From Treponema sp. (lineage in GTDB: Bacteria > Spirochaetota > Spirochaetia > Treponematales > Breznakiellaceae), in NCBI GenBank assembly GCA_009786625.1, contig WQRT01000106.1, positions 1-9,761 of the forward strand: a stretch of 9,761 bases of DNA, written 5' to 3'. Each line of letters begins with the position of its first letter. Positions within the stretch are counted from its first letter, which is position 1. A program made the translations under genes and the position numbers. The notes under the pieces are model-generated. The model searched no databases. It saw nothing but the letters and a program-made list of their open reading frames with translations, and was not told the DNA's origin. Shown one piece after another: positions 1 through 6,467 of this stretch.

Positions 1-677
1 ATTTGTGTTATACCGCTGTTTATCGCGGCTAATTGGGCGGCGGTAAACGGCGTATTATTTATCTTGATTCCGGGCGTCCATATTCCGGCGCTGAATAACG
101 CTCTCCATTCAGAGCCTGTTTCTCCTATTTCAAGATCAATGTTTGTGAAAAAAGCGTAATCGTTTTGGCTCGGCGCTCTGGGATTCCCGCCTGAAAACCA
201 CGGGCCTGCCTGCAAGGCCGCGAAGCTTGGCCAATGATACACCCCTTCGGCTGTCGGTGTGATTAAAAACGCGGCTGCATTATTAATACTGGAATTAACA
301 AAATCTTTATCAGCCAGTTGGTTTGTTGCGCTTGCTTGATTTGGGATTTTCTCGTTGATGCCGGAAACGGACTGCTGCCTCGCTTGCGCCTCGTTATTTA
401 TTGCGGCCGCCCTGTTTGCCGTTTCATCAGCGAGCGCTGTTTGTAAATTATTGTCAGAGGTTTTTCTTTGCTGTTCTTCCGCCGCTATCATCTCATGCGC
501 TTCATAAATCCCGTCTTCGATATGATTCATGTTCTGCGTACTGAAAGGCGTGCCGGGTTCTGTTACCGCGCTGGGTTCGTTAAAAAGGTCTATTGTTCTC
601 TCTGTTTCATGTTCTTTCCGATGCCGGTTAAGATTAGAACCTTTCCGTGCTTTCCAAACCGTTTTATTATATGCCAT
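1..677 (-). CDS. Phage tail fibre protein, N-terminal part (3' end beyond the left edge)
   Basis: An open frame on the minus strand starts with ATG at 677-675 and stays open to base 1 (225 complete codons). It begins MAYNKTVWKARKGSNL and continues with an EPGTPFSTQNMNHIEDGIYEAHE stretch of the kind that opens many phage tail fibre or appendage proteins. Residues about 55-110 are Ala/Gln/Glu-rich and probably form a trimeric coiled coil. Residues about 115-180 (ATNQLADKDFVNSSI, then a PSFAALQAGPWFSGG stretch and QNDYAFF) resemble the repeat unit that precedes the fibre shaft. The last visible residues, TPFTAAQLAAINSGIT, are also typical of fibres. The protein would attach to the tail and contact the host surface. 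No in-frame start lies upstream, because a TGA occurs at 692-690. Unlike its neighbours, the gene has no obvious Shine-Dalgarno site. GC returns to about 45-50% here after the AT-rich block on its right. The family assignment is from sequence resemblance; the receptor is unknown. Confidence 0.85.
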   Translation of the reverse strand, partial: MAYNKTVWKARKGSNLNRHRKEHETERTIDLFNEPSAVTEPGTPFSTQNMNHIEDGIYEAHEMIAAEEQQRKTSDNNLQTALADETANRAAAINNEAQARQQSVSGINEKIPNQASATNQLADKDFVNSSINNAAAFLITPTAEGVYHWPSFAALQAGPWFSGGNPRAPSQNDYAFFTNIDLEIGETGSEWRALFSAGIWTPGIKINNTPFTAAQLAAINSGITQ

Positions 678-706
678 AATGAAAGTGTATCAGGTGTAAA
701 TGACGA

Positions 707-725
707 TTACCCTAACTAGGGGTAA
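707..725. promoter_or_regulatory. Imperfect inverted repeat in the divergent intergenic region
   Basis: TTACCCT (707-713) and AGGGGTAA (718-725) form a 7-bp stem with one bulged G and a 4-base loop (AACT). A short direct repeat, TAACTA, starts at 713 and again at 723, one helical turn apart. The element lies between the starts of the tail fibre (minus) and the barrel gene (plus), about 15 bp upstream of the proposed -35 box. No U-tract follows on either strand, so it is a poor intrinsic terminator. An operator or activator site is possible but unproven. Confidence 0.3.
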
Positions 726-740
726 CTAACCGTATAAATG

Positions 741-768
741 TAGACAACATGGATATATAGATTATAAT
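741..768 (+). promoter_or_regulatory. Sigma70-like promoter of the barrel gene
   Basis: A -35 box TAGACA (741-746; five of six matches to TTGACA) is followed by a 16-bp spacer and a perfect -10 box TATAAT (763-768). It points into the barrel gene, whose ATG is at 787. Initiation would fall near 774-776, leaving a leader of only about 11-13 nt. The surroundings are very AT-rich, so chance matches are easy, but the spacing and position are good. Confidence 0.55.
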
Positions 769-773
769 ATAAC

Positions 774-778
774 AAGGA
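774..778 (+). promoter_or_regulatory. Ribosome binding site of the barrel gene
   Basis: AAGGA at 774-778 lies 8 nt before the ATG at 787 and supports that start. It coincides with the predicted transcription start of the promoter at 741-768. The mRNA would therefore begin at or inside its own Shine-Dalgarno site, unless the true promoter is a little further upstream. Confidence 0.6.
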
Positions 779-786
779 TATTTTAT

Positions 787-1386
787 ATGAAAAAATTTAT
801 TATATTTTCTTTATTCTTAATAATTTCACACACTGCATTTTCACAAAATGATACACAACCTGTTTTTATAATAGAAGCGAATGCAGGTTATTCTATCGGA
901 ATAAATACAGACAGTGCTATACAGTTTGATGTAAAATTTATATATCCCTACCATAGATTTGGTATTATCCTTGAAGTTGGTGGTTTTTTTATACCTGACA
1001 ATATTACATTTCATTGTTTTCTTGGACCTATGTATAAAATAATAGATAATAATAAATGGAGATTGCCTGTTGCTCTTGGTCTTGAGTTTTATCAGGGAAA
1101 AACATTGTTTTATGGAATAGGCGGTATAATTTCCGCTCATTACTTGTTTTCAAAACATTTTTATGTGGGATTAAATATCGGAATAACTTATGCATTCAAC
1201 AATGTCTACGAAGAGATAACGGGATACAGAGATGCCTCAATAGGAGTTGACGGGTCTGGAAACAAAGTATACCCGATAGGACCTGGCGGAGCTCCGATTT
1301 TACAAACACCGATAAGAGAGAGAAAAGATCATTATGGCAATTATTTTTTTATTAAACCATCGTTTTTAATAGGTGTGCAACTTTAA
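787..1386 (+). CDS. Secreted protein, predicted outer-membrane beta-barrel; moron in the lom position
   Basis: The product is 199 residues. A signal peptide occupies residues 1-19: MKK, a hydrophobic core, then AFS before Gln20, a signal peptidase I type site. There is no lipobox Cys. The mature part is built of alternating hydrophobic/polar stretches rich in Phe, Tyr, Ile and Gly, for example AIQFDVKFIYPYHRFGIIL, WRLPVALGLEFYQG, LFYGIGGIISAHYLF and HFYVGLNIGITYAF, ending FFIKPSFLIGVQL. About eight such strands fit a small OmpX/Ail/Lom-like barrel. A Gly/Pro-rich segment (about residues 150-165) before the last strand could be a loop. It is the only plus-strand gene, AT-rich, and carries its own promoter and RBS, as expected of a moron expressed in the lysogen. 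Its stop is 2 nt from the convergent J stop. It sits between J and the tail fibre, like lambda lom. No specific family is recognised; surface modification or superinfection exclusion is inferred from position and topology only. Confidence 0.7.
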   Translation: MKKFIIFSLFLIISHTAFSQNDTQPVFIIEANAGYSIGINTDSAIQFDVKFIYPYHRFGIILEVGGFFIPDNITFHCFLGPMYKIIDNNKWRLPVALGLEFYQGKTLFYGIGGIISAHYLFSKHFYVGLNIGITYAFNNVYEEITGYRDASIGVDGSGNKVYPIGPGGAPILQTPIRERKDHYGNYFFIKPSFLIGVQL

Positions 1387-1388
1387 AA

Positions 1389-4300
1389 TTAAGATTTTCG
1401 TTTCCATACTCTTATAGTTGTATTTTCAGGTCTAGTTTCTTTACTTCCAGTATTTTCTGTATAATAAAGCCCAGAAGGTGGTGGTTCTGTATAACTTAAT
1501 GTTACATCAGTCAACGGACGTTCTCTGCTCCCAGATTCAAATCTATCAAAGGAATGTCTAGTATTTACTGAATATTCTTTTGATTTTATATATGCTTGTT
1601 CATGTCTATGAGATTGAATTGATTGCTCTTGATTCTGTCCAAACGGTGCAGCGTTTCCGCCTTCAACGCGAAAAAATAACCCCGCATATTGAGAGCTAAT
1701 ATCTTCCCATACACCCGCAAAAATCTCTTGCGGTGCAGGCTGTCCTTTGATTTGAAAATATACAAAACCAATAGGCAAATACCCTTTACCGTTCACAGTC
1801 AGTGAATTCGCATTTATATCTACCCCTCCAATTAGTCCGCTGTTAAAATATGCATTTCCGAGATAATCGATCAACCATCCTGTACGCCGTGAAGGATTAT
1901 AATTATCGCTTTGTATTACTCCGCCGTTTTTTAAAGTTATTTTTTGCGCTTCTAATGTTTCTATAAAAGCGTTCATAGCTACTAACAATTTAGCAAACAC
2001 AGCTCCAAACCAAGCTATATCTTGTATCAATTCAGGGACATCAAGCCCGTCTTTAAAACACCGCATATAAAGATCGGAAAAATTATTTGGCGAACGATAT
2101 TCCCAAGCGATCCCAGTCCATTGAAAAACACTCCCAGCATTACGATTGCCGATAACGGCGACCGCAAGTACATAATCGCCTTGACGCGCTTTTGTTTGCC
2201 CCTGAACAGGACCTTTAATAATCATAACCGTTGCTTCAGAAATATCTAACGTATTTATAGTTCCCAAATATCTTGGAGCAGAATTATTAAAATTCTTTAT
2301 GATTGATAATGTTGATGTATACACTCCGTTCTGGTATTCCGAGCGAACCGTAATATTATTAACATCATTTAATGCAGCATCTGTATTAATAATAACAAGA
2401 CCGTTTTCATCAATTGAAATTCCGTTAGGTGCATTTACTAACGAAAATAATACATCAGACAAAACAGAATTCCATTTAAATAATCTCGCTTGAACAGTTA
2501 AAGGAAGTAATTCTGCAAGCACGTTACCGTCCCCGTCTGTATCAAGCGTTATATTTTGCGGCGATAAGCTTAACCAAACCGGAGTAAGATCGTCAGTGCC
2601 GCGCTCCGCTCTAATCCGCACCGGCAGCCCCCATCCGCCGCTTTCAACCGATTCCGCCACTTTTGACGACTGCCAAACAGAGCGGAAGGTCTGCGCCCGA
2701 TGCCATCCGTCTGTCTGACCGCTTCCGGCAGGTCTCGGCGGCTCTTCCTCGCTGTCGTGGAATACGTTAAACGACATCCAGTTGTCAGGGTTTACAACAC
2801 CGCTATCAACCGCGCCCGATACAGGCGTTATACGGTTTTCAAAATCCGGCAGGATAAAATTCGGATCGTCAACGCCGAAAATTTCAGGAGCGTATTCAAC
2901 GCACGTTAAAACGGCGGATAAATTTTGTCCTGGCTGGATATCCGTTATTTTTAAATTGAGCGCTTCGTAACCGCGGATCCCGAAAGCGTAAATATTGCCG
3001 GCTTTCAAGATGTTTGCGTCTAACGGCTCTGTAAACAAAATCACATTTTGCGGTTCGTAATAAACATTGTCTTTTTCATCGATAACAAACATTTCCCCGG
3101 CAAAGGGTTCGTAAAGATCGTCATTCTCCGACGGATAATATACAGCCGATTTCTCCCTGCGCAAGCCCGGGTTAAAAACAGCTTCTTTAAGCGTTATCGT
3201 CCCGTCTTTCAACCTTATCCTGACCGCGTATTGATTCCCCGCCGTCATTTCCACAGGTTCATCGGTATCGATGCCGACGCAAACGCCGTCGGCGAAGATA
3301 ACGCCTTTAATTCTTCCCTGCACAGAGCCTGTAAGCGCGATATCCCCCGCGTATTGTATCCAGTCTCCTTTGTCGCATAACAGGTATTCGATGTCCACTT
3401 CAATCGTGTGAACAAATGGGCGGTTTTTTATGCAGGCGTAATTATACATCCCTATGCGCCGCGCCTGCGCGTCATCGGTTATCCCCCAAAGATCAACCTT
3501 TTGAATCGTGTCAGGAGTTTTTTCATCGGGCGGGTTCCCGTCGGGCGTGTTGTATACTTTCACTTCGTTATGCGTGAAACCTGAATTTTTATCGATGTAG
3601 CGTAACGCTATCGCGTCAGGTATGTCGGCGTTAAACATCGTTACGCTGTAAGCGACAGTGTTTTTCGGCGTGAATAATTGCACAGGGGAAGATCGTTCAA
3701 TATCCTGTACTACAGATATTTTTGAATCAATCCTTAAAATATCAGCGCGGGCAGTACTGCCGATCATCCTTAGCATTTCCGCAATTGTCACGGATTCTGA
3801 TAAATAAGCGTTACACGTATAGTTATGTTTTTCGCACCAAGTGTAGAATTCTTCCAGCGACTGCCAATCGATGGCATCGGCGTCCGCTTTCTGCTGCGCG
3901 GCTCTGCCGAGAAGCGCGTAATACAGCATCGATGCGGGGTTGGATGTTTCCGCCGTGTTAAGCCAATACAAAGGACCGGATCCTCCGGGCGTGTATACCG
4001 GCAGTTTTGACACCGCGACATAATTAAAGCTGTCTATAATGTTGTTAAGTTTCGCCGTCGCCATTACACGTAACGCGATGATAGTTAAATCTTTTTGTTT
4101 TTCAGGGTTTACAGGCGGCGCATATTTAACAGAGCGGATTGAACCGACATAAACCTGATCCGTTATTTTGCTGTCCGCGTTGTCAGCCGTTACGCGCTCA
4201 ATTTTGACCGAATATTGCTCTGCCGGTACATTTATAGTAATTTGCTCGCGCTTTGTTTTTAATTCAGCGCCGGATATAACGAGCGTACCTATTAATTTAT

Positions 4301-5258
4301 ACGCTGCATCATCAATAAGTTTGTACCATGCTTTTATTTCAACAGATGTTTCTAATAAATCGCCTTTATCGTTATATCTGCCGATGCTTTGAGCGAAAAC
4401 ATCGATGTTAATTTCGCTTGTGTTGGCTGGCGTGTCGCGGGTTATTTCTCCTGATATTTTATTGCCGTCCGCGTCCTCTATCTGATTCTGCAAAGGCGCG
4501 TTGATTACGTCTTCATGCACGCAGCGCGGGTATATCTTCGACGCTCCGCCGTTTTGCAAAATTTCCAATTTAAAAACCGGATCGCCGCCGGCGATGATTT
4601 TGTTTATGTCTTTCGTTTGGGATAAATCGGTTAATTTAGTTTCGCCTAACTTAATGCTGTCTAAATCTATTGCGCAGTCTTTGTAACCGCCGCAAAACAA
4701 CTGGACAAGAAACTGCTGGCTTCCGGTTATTTCCGTGTACGGGTTCGCGGCGATGTCGGGGTATACGCGGTGCTCTCCGAACAGCACCGGGATTCTACCG
4801 TAAGGCCTCGCCTGGTTTTTCGCCCCGCGGATAGAAGGGTCGCTTTCGGGTTTTTCTTTGTCTTTAAATTTCGGGATGTCCGCGTTTAACAAAACAGCCC
4901 CGCCGAGCGCCATTGAGAGTCCTGTGCCGATAAGGGCGACTCCGACGGCGAGCCCGCCGGGAATTAACGCGACAGCGATGCCGACCATTGTTAAGAACAA
5001 GCCTCCGCCTTTCATCGCGCCGCCTGTTGATTGGGGGCTGTCCCCGAAAGGCGCGTATTTAACCCAAACAGTGTCGCCGTCTGCGGCTAGCGTTGAAAAA
5101 TCTTTTACGATTTCGCCGTTACGGCAAACCCTCGCTTGGGGTTCGGGGAAACCGGAATCGATTTCTTTTAAAATTTCAGATATTGATTTCGGGCTTGTTT
5201 CGATTTGTATTTTATCATTCTTTAAAGGGTGCTTCTGCGCGATCACTTTAACGGACAT
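1389..5258 (-). CDS. J: Tip attachment protein J (host specificity), with I-like N-terminus and fibre-like C-terminus
   Basis: This 1,289-residue protein forms the tail tip that contacts the receptor. Residues 1-70 look like the ubiquitin-like front of lambda gpI-type proteins (NGEIVKDFSTLAADGDTVWV). Residues 85-124 are a Gly/Ala-rich hydrophobic segment. Residues 142-205 carry the J signature: NQARPYGRIPVLFGEHRVYP, then NPYTEI and GETKL. Residues about 430-530 (WLNTAETSNPASMLYYALLG and IDWQSLEEFYTWCE) match the central tail-protein domain. Residues about 900-990 form an Ig-like module opening with DTDGDGN. Residues 1120-1150 (RRTGWLIDYLGNAYFNSGLI) resemble central fibre repeats. Residues 1160-1289 form a collar/fibre-tip domain: FFRVEGGNAAPFG, an H1217-x-H1219 motif, and the ending TRPENTTIRVWKR. 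The ATG at 5258 has a strong GAGGGG site 7 nt upstream and overlaps the peptidase gene by 11 bp. Codons after residue about 910 are far more AT-rich than those before, so the C-terminal third is probably a swapped module. Confidence 0.93.
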   Translation of the reverse strand: MSVKVIAQKHPLKNDKIQIETSPKSISEILKEIDSGFPEPQARVCRNGEIVKDFSTLAADGDTVWVKYAPFGDSPQSTGGAMKGGGLFLTMVGIAVALIPGGLAVGVALIGTGLSMALGGAVLLNADIPKFKDKEKPESDPSIRGAKNQARPYGRIPVLFGEHRVYPDIAANPYTEITGSQQFLVQLFCGGYKDCAIDLDSIKLGETKLTDLSQTKDINKIIAGGDPVFKLEILQNGGASKIYPRCVHEDVINAPLQNQIEDADGNKISGEITRDTPANTSEINIDVFAQSIGRYNDKGDLLETSVEIKAWYKLIDDAAYKLIGTLVISGAELKTKREQITINVPAEQYSVKIERVTADNADSKITDQVYVGSIRSVKYAPPVNPEKQKDLTIIALRVMATAKLNNIIDSFNYVAVSKLPVYTPGGSGPLYWLNTAETSNPASMLYYALLGRAAQQKADADAIDWQSLEEFYTWCEKHNYTCNAYLSESVTIAEMLRMIGSTARADILRIDSKISVVQDIERSSPVQLFTPKNTVAYSVTMFNADIPDAIALRYIDKNSGFTHNEVKVYNTPDGNPPDEKTPDTIQKVDLWGITDDAQARRIGMYNYACIKNRPFVHTIEVDIEYLLCDKGDWIQYAGDIALTGSVQGRIKGVIFADGVCVGIDTDEPVEMTAGNQYAVRIRLKDGTITLKEAVFNPGLRREKSAVYYPSENDDLYEPFAGEMFVIDEKDNVYYEPQNVILFTEPLDANILKAGNIYAFGIRGYEALNLKITDIQPGQNLSAVLTCVEYAPEIFGVDDPNFILPDFENRITPVSGAVDSGVVNPDNWMSFNVFHDSEEEPPRPAGSGQTDGWHRAQTFRSVWQSSKVAESVESGGWGLPVRIRAERGTDDLTPVWLSLSPQNITLDTDGDGNVLAELLPLTVQARLFKWNSVLSDVLFSLVNAPNGISIDENGLVIINTDAALNDVNNITVRSEYQNGVYTSTLSIIKNFNNSAPRYLGTINTLDISEATVMIIKGPVQGQTKARQGDYVLAVAVIGNRNAGSVFQWTGIAWEYRSPNNFSDLYMRCFKDGLDVPELIQDIAWFGAVFAKLLVAMNAFIETLEAQKITLKNGGVIQSDNYNPSRRTGWLIDYLGNAYFNSGLIGGVDINANSLTVNGKGYLPIGFVYFQIKGQPAPQEIFAGVWEDISSQYAGLFFRVEGGNAAPFGQNQEQSIQSHRHEQAYIKSKEYSVNTRHSFDRFESGSRERPLTDVTLSYTEPPPSGLYYTENTGSKETRPENTTIRVWKRKS

Positions 5259-5649
5259 TGTAATACCCCTCTATGCGCCCTCTTAACGAAGGGTGCGATA
5301 CGCGCTGGCAGACGCTTCCCGTTTTAAAGTTTGTGTGCAGTATATAACCGTCGCCGGCGATTATGCCTATGTGGCAGGGGCGGTTTCGTTCCGTGATAAC
5401 CGCAACCGCTTTCTCTTGCGGTTCTAAAATTTCGCTGGCTGTAAGAACCGGTATATTATCTTTAAACAGCTTTGCCGTTTCCGCAACGTTACGCGCGTTT
5501 ATATAATCGTTTGATAATTCCGGCAGCTCTATATTATATTCGTTACGCAAAACCAGCCTTACAAGCCCGTAGCAATCGCAGCCTTGCATCGATCTTCCAT
5601 TTGATACAAAAGGAATGCCTATATATTTATAAACCCAATCATACATCAT
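5248..5649 (-). CDS. NlpC/P60 family cysteine peptidase of the tail tip (lambda K-like)
   Basis: The product is 133 residues. The motif GCDCYGLV puts the nucleophile at Cys26. CHIGIIAG gives His93 and GYILHTN gives His105, the Cys-His-His order of NlpC/P60 endopeptidases, which cut peptidoglycan stem peptides. In lambda-type tips the corresponding protein K has an N-terminal JAMM/Mov34 domain followed by NlpC/P60. Here only the NlpC/P60 part is present and it fills the whole protein. It probably acts in tail-tip assembly or local cell-wall opening during DNA entry. The start ATG (5649-5647) shares its A with the TAA of the DUF1833 gene. A second ATG follows immediately (5646-5644). The Shine-Dalgarno GAGGGG at 5661-5666 is 11 nt from the first, so the first is preferred. 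The 3' end overlaps J by 11 bp. Confidence 0.93.
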   Translation of the reverse strand: MMYDWVYKYIGIPFVSNGRSMQGCDCYGLVRLVLRNEYNIELPELSNDYINARNVAETAKLFKDNIPVLTASEILEPQEKAVAVITERNRPCHIGIIAGDGYILHTNFKTGSVCQRVSHPSLRGRIEGYYNVR

Positions 5650-6119
5650 TAGAAAAACAACCCCTCGAAATCTTCGGGCGTGTAAGCGTCTTTTGGAAAC
5701 TTGCGGTCGGCGAGATAAAAATCGTGCACTTCGCCTTCGATAGTTTCTTTATTCGCCCTGACGTTTCTTAATTTATATTTTAACGGCCCGCGCTCGTAAA
5801 CGTCGGGCGTGTCCGCCATGATAACGCAGACGGTCACCGTTATTTCTTTGTGGACGGCTTTTTTTATTTCCTGATAGATTGATAAATCGGTGTTGTCAAT
5901 CGCAAGCCTGCAGGGCCTCGGCGCGTTGTCCGTTTGTTCCGGCAAAACGATCCCGAAAGCGGCGGCTGTAAATGTTTCGCCGCGTGAGATGACATGCTGG
6001 TTGTTATCGGCAAACCGTAATACCGCGCCGCCGTCAACTTCGATTGTTAATAAGTGAAGAAAAACTTTTTCAGTTTCCGGCGCTAAGACGGCTTCGGTTG
6101 CCGCCGGGGATAACCTCAT
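5649..6119 (-). CDS. DUF1833 family phage tail protein (tail tip, lambda L position)
   Basis: The product is 156 residues. The N-terminus LSPAATEAVLAPETEKVFLHLL, the middle segments VISRGETFTAAAFGIVLPEQ and PRPCRLAIDNTDLSIYQEI, and the ending FPKDAYTPEDFEGLFF match the DUF1833 pattern from memory: a beta-rich tail protein found just before the NlpC/P60 peptidase in siphophage tip modules. The length is typical. It occupies the position of lambda gpL, the plug-side tip protein, but its biochemical role is not defined. Start and stop of the two neighbouring genes interlock: ATGA overlaps the preceding gene by 4 bp, and TAATG leads into the peptidase. A GGAG site at 6125-6128, 5 nt before the ATG, supports the start. 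No signal peptide or membrane segment is visible. Confidence 0.85.
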   Translation of the reverse strand: MRLSPAATEAVLAPETEKVFLHLLTIEVDGGAVLRFADNNQHVISRGETFTAAAFGIVLPEQTDNAPRPCRLAIDNTDLSIYQEIKKAVHKEITVTVCVIMADTPDVYERGPLKYKLRNVRANKETIEGEVHDFYLADRKFPKDAYTPEDFEGLFF

Positions 6120-6466
6120 AAACGCTCCATTGTCATTGATATTTCGTACATGCCGCCGGCAGATAATTCCGTATAATCTTCTGTAAAACGGAATTCCCCG
6201 ATCTCCAGTGTCTGCGGGTCTGTGAAATTAAATCTTAATACGCCGTCTGCAAGGACAGTTCTGTAAAATTTTTGCAATTCTAAACGCTGTGTTTCATCTA
6301 ACAGCATTTTCCCTGTAAATAATTTGACAGATGCGGTGTACCGCCTCCTTGTTTTATTCGGACCTGCGTCCATCTGCGTTCTTACAACATTTGAATTTCT
6401 TTTCGCCGAAAGCCCTTCCATAAGCAAAGTTTTAGGAAGGATATCGGGCCAAAAAATATCAGCCAT
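6116..6466 (-). CDS. Small phage tail-tip protein directly after the tape measure (lambda M position)
   Basis: The product is 116 residues when started at the ATG at 6466-6464, one base after the tape measure TAA. The frame is open back to an ATG at 6592, but that would overlap the tape measure by 125 bp. The internal ATG has a good GGAG site, and family-like sequence begins right there (MADIFWPDILPKTLLMEG). The segment VVRTQMDAGPNKTRRRYTA, then FYRTVLADGVLRFNFTDPQT and a C-terminal GGMYEISMTMERL, resembles a common phage tail protein family that begins with WP.LP and has TxMDAGPxKxRRR. I recall it next to tape measure genes, but I cannot name a Pfam entry with certainty. It probably joins the tape measure to the tail tip, as gpM does in lambda. 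It overlaps the DUF1833 gene by 4 bp (ATGA), which suggests coupled translation. Confidence 0.78.
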   Translation of the reverse strand: MADIFWPDILPKTLLMEGLSAKRNSNVVRTQMDAGPNKTRRRYTASVKLFTGKMLLDETQRLELQKFYRTVLADGVLRFNFTDPQTLEIGEFRFTEDYTELSAGGMYEISMTMERL

Positions 6467-6467
6467 G

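Noticed and set aside
468..719. An 83-codon plus-strand open frame near the left edge
   Set aside because: The minus strand here encodes the N-terminus of a recognisable tail fibre, so this frame is a shadow.
841..1140. A 99-codon minus-strand open frame inside the barrel gene
   Set aside because: Antisense to a gene with a signal peptide, promoter and RBS. The frame arises from AT-rich sequence and shows no protein-like features.
1360..1420. Possible bidirectional terminator between the convergent stops of the barrel gene and J
   Set aside because: The region is AT-rich, but I found no stem of useful length followed by a U-tract.
2523..2543. EF-hand or thrombospondin-type calcium loop in J (DTDGDGN)
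   Set aside because: The first three Asp positions fit, but the acidic residue falls at loop position 11 instead of 12. The motif may simply be the conserved start of the Ig-like module, so it is not called as a calcium site.
4858..5286. A 142-codon plus-strand open frame opposite the N-terminus of J
   Set aside because: Antisense to the I-like and hydrophobic part of J, with low-complexity composition; J is clearly the coding strand here.
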